Shown here in pieces: positions 59,384 to 64,000 of a stretch of DNA of 64,000 nt. The stretch lies in contig NZ_CP108882.1 in the NCBI RefSeq assembly GCF_036347055.1, forward strand, positions 6,622,001 to 6,686,000, in the 5' to 3' direction. The notes beneath the pieces were generated by a model that saw only the letters and a list, made by a program, of their open reading frames with translations, made no database searches and was not told the DNA's origin. The stretch's first letter is position 1, and each line of letters opens with the position of its first letter. The translations under genes and the position numbers were made by a program. This DNA comes from Streptomyces sp. NBC_00820. Its GTDB lineage: Bacteria > Actinomycetota > Actinomycetes > Streptomycetales > Streptomycetaceae.

Positions 59384-60028
59384 TTACCGTGGAGTGCCCC
59401 GAAGGCGTCGTACGACACCCGGCACCACGCCCACGAGCACGGTCAGGGCGACGGCGGTCACCACGCCCTCCCACGGCTCGCTGAACAGTGACCCGCCCAG
59501 GATCCCGATCAACTGGTAGGTCACGGCCCACGCCAGGCACGCCGGGAGGTTGCCGCGGGCGAAGCGCCGCAGCGGCCAGTCGGCCATCAGGCATGCCAGC
59601 ATCACCGGTATGCGGCCCGCCGGTATCAGCCGGGACAGCACCAGTACCGCCACCCCGTGCTCGGACAGCTTCTCCTGTGCTCCAGCGAGCCGTTCCTCCG
59701 GCGCCCGCGAGCGTATCGCCTCCAGCCAGCGCGAACCGTTCCGCGACCGCATCCCGCGCCGCCCCAGCCAGTACAGCGCGGCGTCCCCGAGGAAGGACGC
59801 GAGCGACGCCGTCACGAACACCAGGGCAAGTGAGAACGGCGCCGTCTGATGGAACGCCACCACGGCCGCCGAGCTCACCAGCGCCCCGGTCGGTACCACC
59901 GGCACCAGCGCGCCGATCAGTATCAGCAGGAACAACGACGGGTATCCGAGCGCCTGTTGTGTCGACTCCGGCGGTACGGTCCGCGCCGACGCCGCGGCGA
60001 GCGTGACGGCACCCGGCAGCCACCTCAC
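59384..60028 (-). CDS. DedA/SNARE-associated family membrane protein
   Basis: A 214-residue protein with about five membrane segments. FLGDAALYWLGRRG, SRLIPAGRIPVMLACL and WAVTYQLIGILGG fit the DedA core (E/D-x3-D/Y-WxGR and F/S-R-x-IPxxR motifs). DedA proteins support lipid-carrier flipping and membrane homeostasis. GTG start overlaps the MBL gene stop (GTGA) with GGAGGG upstream. The two are coupled. Confidence 0.88.
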   Translation of the reverse strand: MRWLPGAVTLAAASARTVPPESTQQALGYPSLFLLILIGALVPVVPTGALVSSAAVVAFHQTAPFSLALVFVTASLASFLGDAALYWLGRRGMRSRNGSRWLEAIRSRAPEERLAGAQEKLSEHGVAVLVLSRLIPAGRIPVMLACLMADWPLRRFARGNLPACLAWAVTYQLIGILGGSLFSEPWEGVVTAVALTVLVGVVPGVVRRLRGTPR

Positions 60029-60807
60029 CGTGCGCCCTCCAGTCGCACGCTCTCCCCGTGCCCCAGCTTGTGCACCGCAACCTTGGGAGCGGCCTCGGCG
60101 GCCAGGCGTACGAACTCGTCCCCGGGGGCGTGGAATTCGTGCGGGCGCACCGCGTCCATGCCGATCGGCCAGTACGTCCCGTAGTGCACCGGCACCGCGC
60201 TGCCGGGCGCCAGCCGGGCCAGTGCCCGCGCCGCCCGCCCCGCGTCCAGATGCCCCTCGCCGAGATACGGCCCCCAGCCGCCCACCGGCAGCAGCGCCAC
60301 CTCCACCGGACCGACCTCCCGGGCCATGGAATCGAACAGGCCCGTGTCCCCGGCGAAGTAGGTCCGCGCCTCGCCCTCGACGACGTACCCGAGCGCGGGG
60401 GAGCGGTGCGGCCCCAGAGGCAGCCGCCGCCCGTCGTGCAGCGCGGACACCACCCGGACGCGCAGCTCCCCGATCCGCACCTCGTCCCCGGGCGCCACCT
60501 CGGTGACCCGCAGCCGGCGCAGCTCCCGCAGCCGGCGCAGACCCGGTACCGCCCGTCGTGCGCCCCGGGGCACGAGCAGGCGCGTGCCCGGGGCGAGGGC
60601 GGCCAGCGAGGGCAGATGCAGATGGTCGGCGTGCAGGTGCGAGACGAGCGCCACGTCCGCGCGGTGGGCCTCGGCGGGGGGCAGGGCGCCCCGGCGCCGC
60701 CGCAGATGCGCCAGCCTGGCGGCGAACAGCGGATCGGTGAGCACGCGTGTGTTCGAGTCCACGATCGTGCAGGTGGCGTGCCCCCACCAGGTGATCTCCA
60801 CCGGCAC
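60025..60807 (-). CDS. UlaG-like metallo-beta-lactamase-fold hydrolase
   Basis: A 260-residue metal hydrolase. It starts ITWWGHATCTIVD (UlaG-like opening), with zinc motif HLHADH at H57, H59, D61, H62, and FAGDTGLFDSM, LLPVGGWGPYLG, VPVHYGTYWPIG later. Family members cleave phosphodiester or lactone bonds. GTG 60807 has GGAGG 8 nt upstream; homologues begin near here. Coupled with the DedA gene, so a lipid-linked phosphoester substrate is plausible but unproven. Confidence 0.9.
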   Translation of the reverse strand: MPVEITWWGHATCTIVDSNTRVLTDPLFAARLAHLRRRRGALPPAEAHRADVALVSHLHADHLHLPSLAALAPGTRLLVPRGARRAVPGLRRLRELRRLRVTEVAPGDEVRIGELRVRVVSALHDGRRLPLGPHRSPALGYVVEGEARTYFAGDTGLFDSMAREVGPVEVALLPVGGWGPYLGEGHLDAGRAARALARLAPGSAVPVHYGTYWPIGMDAVRPHEFHAPGDEFVRLAAEAAPKVAVHKLGHGESVRLEGAR

Positions 60808-60893
60808 CCTTTTCGCCTCCTTCGCGCGACTCCCCCGAAGCGTACGGGCAGGAGTAGGGTCGGCGGCGAAACCCGGAGGTGAGGGGGGACGCC

Positions 60894-61325
60894 ATGGGAC
60901 AGCCACGCGGTGCCTCCGGCGGATGCGCGCCGGTGCGGGTCACCGCCATCGCGAGCCTGACCCCTCTGGAAGAGCTGGAAGCCGACCCCTTCCTGGTGGA
61001 CTCCCGCAGCCAGCACGCCATGTGCGCCCGCTGGGCGGCCGAGCGCGGTTACGTCGTGGCCCGCGAACTCCTCGTCGGCGGCCTGCGCTTCGACCACAGC
61101 GCCCTGTGGGACGGGGTCCGGTCCGGTGTCGACGTGTTCGTCGCCCCCAGCCACCGCGTGCTGGAACGCGCCCTGGCCTCGGTGGAGGAGTTCACCGCCG
61201 AGTGCGCGCGCCGCGGAGTGCGGGTGGAGACGGTGGGCCGCGCCGAACCCTCGTACGACGCGCAGATGAAGGCCCAGGTCCACCGCCGCCTGTCGATGCC
61301 GACCGCCGGCTACGACGGCCGCTGA
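60894..61325 (+). CDS. Conserved hypothetical protein, resolvase-like N-terminal fold without catalytic serine
   Basis: A 143-residue protein of unknown function. The order of elements, APVRVTAIAS strand, FLVDSRSQHAMCARWAAERG helix, YVVARELLV strand, then DHSALWDGVRSGVDVFVAPS and HRVLERAL, mirrors the N-terminal domain of serine recombinases (YxRxS ... SIxxQ ... CxxWAxxxGW ... vDvvv ... dRLxR). The catalytic Ser motif (YxRVS) and the exact DRLxR are not present, and there is no DNA-binding domain. Probably a domesticated, non-recombining relative. ATG 60894 with GAGGGGGG 6 nt upstream. Confidence 0.7.
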   Translation: MGQPRGASGGCAPVRVTAIASLTPLEELEADPFLVDSRSQHAMCARWAAERGYVVARELLVGGLRFDHSALWDGVRSGVDVFVAPSHRVLERALASVEEFTAECARRGVRVETVGRAEPSYDAQMKAQVHRRLSMPTAGYDGR

Positions 61326-61420
61326 CAGCCCCCGGCCTCGGCCCTGAGCCCCGGCCTCCGGCCCCTGAGCGTGAGAGCCGTTCCGGCGCCGCCACGCCTG
61401 CGCCATTACTGTGGCTTCGC

Positions 61421-62317
61421 ATGACCGATGCCGAGATCGAGATCACCGCGGACCTGGTTCACGACCTGCTGCGGGAGCAGCATCCGGATCTCGCGGGGCT
61501 GGCCATCCGTGAAGTCGCCGGCGGATGGGACAACAAACAGTGGCGCCTCGGGGACGAGTTGGCCGTACGCATGCCGCGTACAGAGCGTGCCCCGGAGCTT
61601 CAGCGCAAGGAGCGTCGATGGCTGCCGGTCCTGGCCCCGCGCCTGCCCCTGCCGGTCCCGAACCCGGTGCGGACCGGCGAACCGTCCGCGCGCTTCCCGA
61701 AGCCCTGGACCGTCATGACGTGGGTTCCGGGCGAGCCTCTGGACCACACCTCGATCAGCCGCGGCAACCACGCGGCCGACACTCTGGCGGGCTTCCTCGG
61801 GGCGCTCCATGTGGAGGCACCCGCAGAGGCGCCGACCGGTACGGATCGCGGCGCGCACCCCAGGAGCTGCACGGACGGCTTCGACCACTTCTTCCGAGCC
61901 GTCGTACCTGACAACATCGCCGACGAGGTCCGGGCCGTCTGGGACGACGCCGTGGCGGCCCCCGAGTGGGAGGGCCCGCCGGTATGGGTGCACGGTGACC
62001 TCCATCCCGCGAACGTCGTCGTCTCGGACGGGACGCTCTCGGGTGTGATCGACTTCGGTGACATGTTCGCCGGCGATCCGGCGTGGGACCTCGCGGCCGC
62101 CTGGGTCATCCTTCCCGCGGGCGCCGCCTCGCGCTTCTTCGACGTGTACGCGCACGCGGACGAGGCGACGATCCGGCGCGCCCGCGGGCTGGCCGCTCTG
62201 AAAAGCCTGTTCCTCATGCTGATGGGCCGGAACGGGGACCGGGGTCTTCCCGGCGGCAAGCCGACTTGGGGACCGGCCGGCCGGGCAGCGCTCGACCGTG
62301 TCCTGAGAGCGGCCTGA
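61421..62317 (+). CDS. Aminoglycoside-phosphotransferase-like kinase (APH fold)
   Basis: A 298-residue kinase-fold protein. Catalytic loop VHGDLHPANVV with H191, D193 and N198, metal aspartate in GVIDFGDMFAGDPAWDLA, and DNKQWRLGDELAVRMPR in the N-lobe, as in APH(3')- and Mph-like enzymes. Many Streptomyces have several such genes whose acceptors are unknown, so antibiotic resistance should not be assumed. A TACTGT box 8 nt before the ATG and no ribosome site suggest a leaderless transcript. Confidence 0.9.
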   Translation: MTDAEIEITADLVHDLLREQHPDLAGLAIREVAGGWDNKQWRLGDELAVRMPRTERAPELQRKERRWLPVLAPRLPLPVPNPVRTGEPSARFPKPWTVMTWVPGEPLDHTSISRGNHAADTLAGFLGALHVEAPAEAPTGTDRGAHPRSCTDGFDHFFRAVVPDNIADEVRAVWDDAVAAPEWEGPPVWVHGDLHPANVVVSDGTLSGVIDFGDMFAGDPAWDLAAAWVILPAGAASRFFDVYAHADEATIRRARGLAALKSLFLMLMGRNGDRGLPGGKPTWGPAGRAALDRVLRAA

Positions 62318-62673
62318 CGCGGAAGTGGCGGTGGCTGGGACCGACGGACGCCCTCACGTGGACGTGGCGCCGGCTGAGACCGAGGGACGGACGCCTTCAC
62401 GCCGTCTCCGCCGGCCACGACCGGGCCGTGCGTGTACGGGACCCGCGTCCCAGGCCATGGGCCCCTGCCCCTCCCACCCGACCCCGGCCCCCCCGGCGTC
62501 GGTTCCCGGTCCCGGCCCAGGGTTGGGCGCCGGGGTCGGGCGCCGGTGAGGGCGTCCCCGATCCTCGCTCCGCCGGGCTCTCGATCCCCGCTCCGCCGGG
62601 CTCCCGAGCCCGGTATGACAAGGTGGAGCACGGCCCCGCGTGCGACGGGGCCGGGACGTGAGGTGTACGAGGC
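62318..62673. other. Intergenic region with imperfect direct repeats
   Basis: 356 nt: two imperfect copies of a GACCGA-GGACG-CC-TCACG block (about 62335-62405) and two copies of CGCTCCGCCGGGCTC (about 62566 and 62590). No gene. Confidence 0.5.
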
Positions 62674-64000
62674 GTGCGGTGGCGGCGGGTTGCCGGTCAG
62701 GTCGGACGGAGCGTCACGGTGTGGGCCGTGTCCACGCTCACGATGCTCGTGCTCGCCGGTCTCCTGCCCGACTTCCGGCTCCAGTCCGCCGACGGCGACA
62801 GCGCCACCCGTATCGGCGTCACCGCCGCGCTCGGAGCAGGCGCCTTCGGTGTCCTGTCGGCCGTCGTGTGGCCGCTCCTGGTACGGCTGTTGCTGCTCGT
62901 ACCCGCCCTCGTCCTCGGCCTGCTGGTCTTCTTCCTCAACGGCTCCCTGCTGCTGCTCGCCCTGCGCGTCAACCCCTCCGGCCGGGGCGAGGTGGCGCCG
63001 GAGACCGCCGTCATCGTGGCCGCCGTGATGTCCGCCGTCGCCTCGGCCACCGGAGCGGCCCTCGCCGTCCGCGACGACGACGCCTACCGCCGGCGCCTGC
63101 TCCGCCTGGCCGACCGCCGGCGCCGGTCCACCCCGCCCTGCCCGGACACGACCGGCCTGGTCTGTATCCAGCTCGACGGGGTGGGCCACGACGTGCTCAC
63201 CGCCGCCGTCCGCAAGGGCCTCATGCCGACGGTCGCCCGCCGGCTGGCGCCGGCCGACGGTATGCGGCCCACCCACCGCCTCACCCCCTGGCGCACCGAC
63301 TGGTCCAGCCAGACCGGGGCCAGCCAGCTCGGCATCCTGCACGGCAGCACCTTCGACGTGCCGGCCTTCCGCTGGTACGAGAAGGACCGGGGCGAGGTGA
63401 TGGTCTGCAACCGCCCGACCAGCGCGGCCGAACTGCAACGCCGCGCCGTAGCGCGTACCGGCGACGGCGGACTGCTCACCGTGGACGGCGCCAGCCGCGG
63501 CAACCTGTTCAGCGGCGGCGCGGGCGAGCAGGCCCTCGTCCTGTCCATCGCCGCCCGCCGCCGCGGCCGGGAGAACCGTTCCCGCGCCGGCTACTTCGCC
63601 TACTTCTCCGACCCCGCCAACGCGGTCCGCACCGCCCTGTCCTTCGTCGCCGAGGTCGCCCGCGAGATCGGCCAGTCCACCCGGGCCCGCTTCGGGAAAC
63701 AGCGCCCCCGGGTGAGCCGCGGCGGCCTCTACCCCCTCGTGCGCGCCTTCGCCACCGTCGTCGAACGGGACGTGGTCGTCGCCGCGGTGATGGGCGACCT
63801 GCTCGCCGGCCGCACCGCCGTCTACGCCGACCTCGTCGCCTACGACGAGGTCGCCCACCACTCCGGACCGCACAGCGGCGACGCCGAGAAGGTCCTGCGG
63901 CGCCTGGACCGTTCCCTCGCGCTCATCGAGAAGGCGGCCGAACACGCCCCCCGCCCCTACCACCTGGTGGTCCTGTCCGACCACGGCCAGAGCCCCGGCG
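62674..64000 (+). CDS. Membrane protein with holin-like segments and alkaline-phosphatase-superfamily domain, 3' truncated
   Basis: Runs off the right edge with 442 codons visible. GTG 62674 is the first plausible start after an in-frame stop at 62659. Four hydrophobic helices in the first about 140 residues resemble the phage-holin-like membrane part of the Streptomyces family; then LVCIQLDGVGHDVLTAAVRKG-like sequence opens an alkaline phosphatase/phosphodiesterase superfamily domain, with VYADLVAYDEVAHHSGPHS and VVLSDHGQS carrying the metal-binding Asp/His positions. It would be an outward-facing phosphodiesterase or phosphotransferase. Function unproven. Confidence 0.85.
   Translation, partial: MRWRRVAGQVGRSVTVWAVSTLTMLVLAGLLPDFRLQSADGDSATRIGVTAALGAGAFGVLSAVVWPLLVRLLLLVPALVLGLLVFFLNGSLLLLALRVNPSGRGEVAPETAVIVAAVMSAVASATGAALAVRDDDAYRRRLLRLADRRRRSTPPCPDTTGLVCIQLDGVGHDVLTAAVRKGLMPTVARRLAPADGMRPTHRLTPWRTDWSSQTGASQLGILHGSTFDVPAFRWYEKDRGEVMVCNRPTSAAELQRRAVARTGDGGLLTVDGASRGNLFSGGAGEQALVLSIAARRRGRENRSRAGYFAYFSDPANAVRTALSFVAEVAREIGQSTRARFGKQRPRVSRGGLYPLVRAFATVVERDVVVAAVMGDLLAGRTAVYADLVAYDEVAHHSGPHSGDAEKVLRRLDRSLALIEKAAEHAPRPYHLVVLSDHGQSPG

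Noticed and set aside
61421..62317. Aminoglycoside resistance gene
   Set aside because: The APH fold is clear, but this large family has many unknown acceptors, so I kept the general call.
1..64000. tRNA, rRNA or riboswitch genes
   Set aside because: Scanning the gaps by eye showed no cloverleaf, rRNA-like or known riboswitch motif. A covariance-model search would be needed to exclude weak cases.

Overview
The window is high-GC actinobacterial chromosome, almost certainly Streptomyces. Supporting signs are strong third-position GC, many GTG and some TTG starts, ATGA/GTGA translational overlaps, a crotonyl-CoA carboxylase/reductase operon beside psd-pssA (a layout I recall from S. coelicolor SCO6467-6473), a SpoIIE-type PP2C phosphatase and secreted tripeptidyl aminopeptidase-type hydrolases. 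I see no rRNA, tRNA, CRISPR array, transposase or integrase. The first gene is cut by the left edge and the last by the right edge.

Layout. 1-6.5 kb is the end of a nonribosomal peptide cluster: the A-PCP-C tail of an NRPS, a free-standing adenylation enzyme, an FAD oxidoreductase and a NUDIX hydrolase, the last three joined by 4-nt overlaps. At 6.65 kb a small ORF looks like a deletion scar joining a molybdopterin-oxidoreductase N-terminus to a VOC/glyoxalase C-terminus. 7-14.7 kb holds a chloramphenicol-phosphotransferase-like kinase, a GalE-type epimerase, a MetF-like reductase, an Ada/AlkA-Ogt alkylation-repair pair, a sirtuin, a DUF4232 lipoprotein and a second NUDIX protein. 14.7-17 kb holds an ADP-ribosylglycohydrolase and a glycerate kinase.

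17.3-28.6 kb (all minus strand) is the metabolic core. pssA-psd make phosphatidylethanolamine. The next five genes give a complete set of core ethylmalonyl-CoA pathway enzymes (ccr, ecm, mcl, a MaoC hydratase, an acyl-CoA dehydrogenase). Upstream are a TetR regulator and a duplicated 3-hydroxyacyl-CoA dehydrogenase. The ccr operon has a good promoter with a perfect 15-bp inverted repeat in its spacer.

29-38 kb holds a HEAT-repeat protein, a GNAT acetyltransferase, a secreted S33 aminopeptidase, an SRPBCC protein, an MFS exporter with three C-terminal beta-sandwich repeats, and a PAS-GAF-PP2C-HATPase protein. Two 165-bp palindromic MITE-like elements (25.7 and 32.8 kb) differ at only four positions. 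38.2-44.3 kb holds a methyltransferase and then four consecutive peptidase genes (M55, M20, S9, S66) that resemble a D-amino-acid/murein-peptide salvage set. 44.7-55.2 kb has assorted housekeeping genes: LapA-like protein, GNAT, DUF5107-like/TPR protein, VOC protein, a short transketolase, an orphan GvpL/F, a methyltransferase, a histidine phosphatase, an ABC-F ATPase and a small DUF6158-like protein. 55.7-64 kb holds a secreted Gly/Gln-repeat protein, a lysine-free aminotransferase-fold protein coupled to a NAPE-PLD-like metallo-hydrolase, a DedA/MBL pair, a resolvase-like orphan, an APH-type kinase and the start of a membrane phosphodiesterase-like protein.

The observations most worth following are the lysine-free aminotransferase homologue with its coupled hydrolase, the palindromic repeat family, the promoter/operator of the ethylmalonyl-CoA operon, the deletion-fusion ORF at the edge of the NRPS cluster, and the tandem 24-bp repeat that creates four extra in-frame starts before the S9 peptidase.
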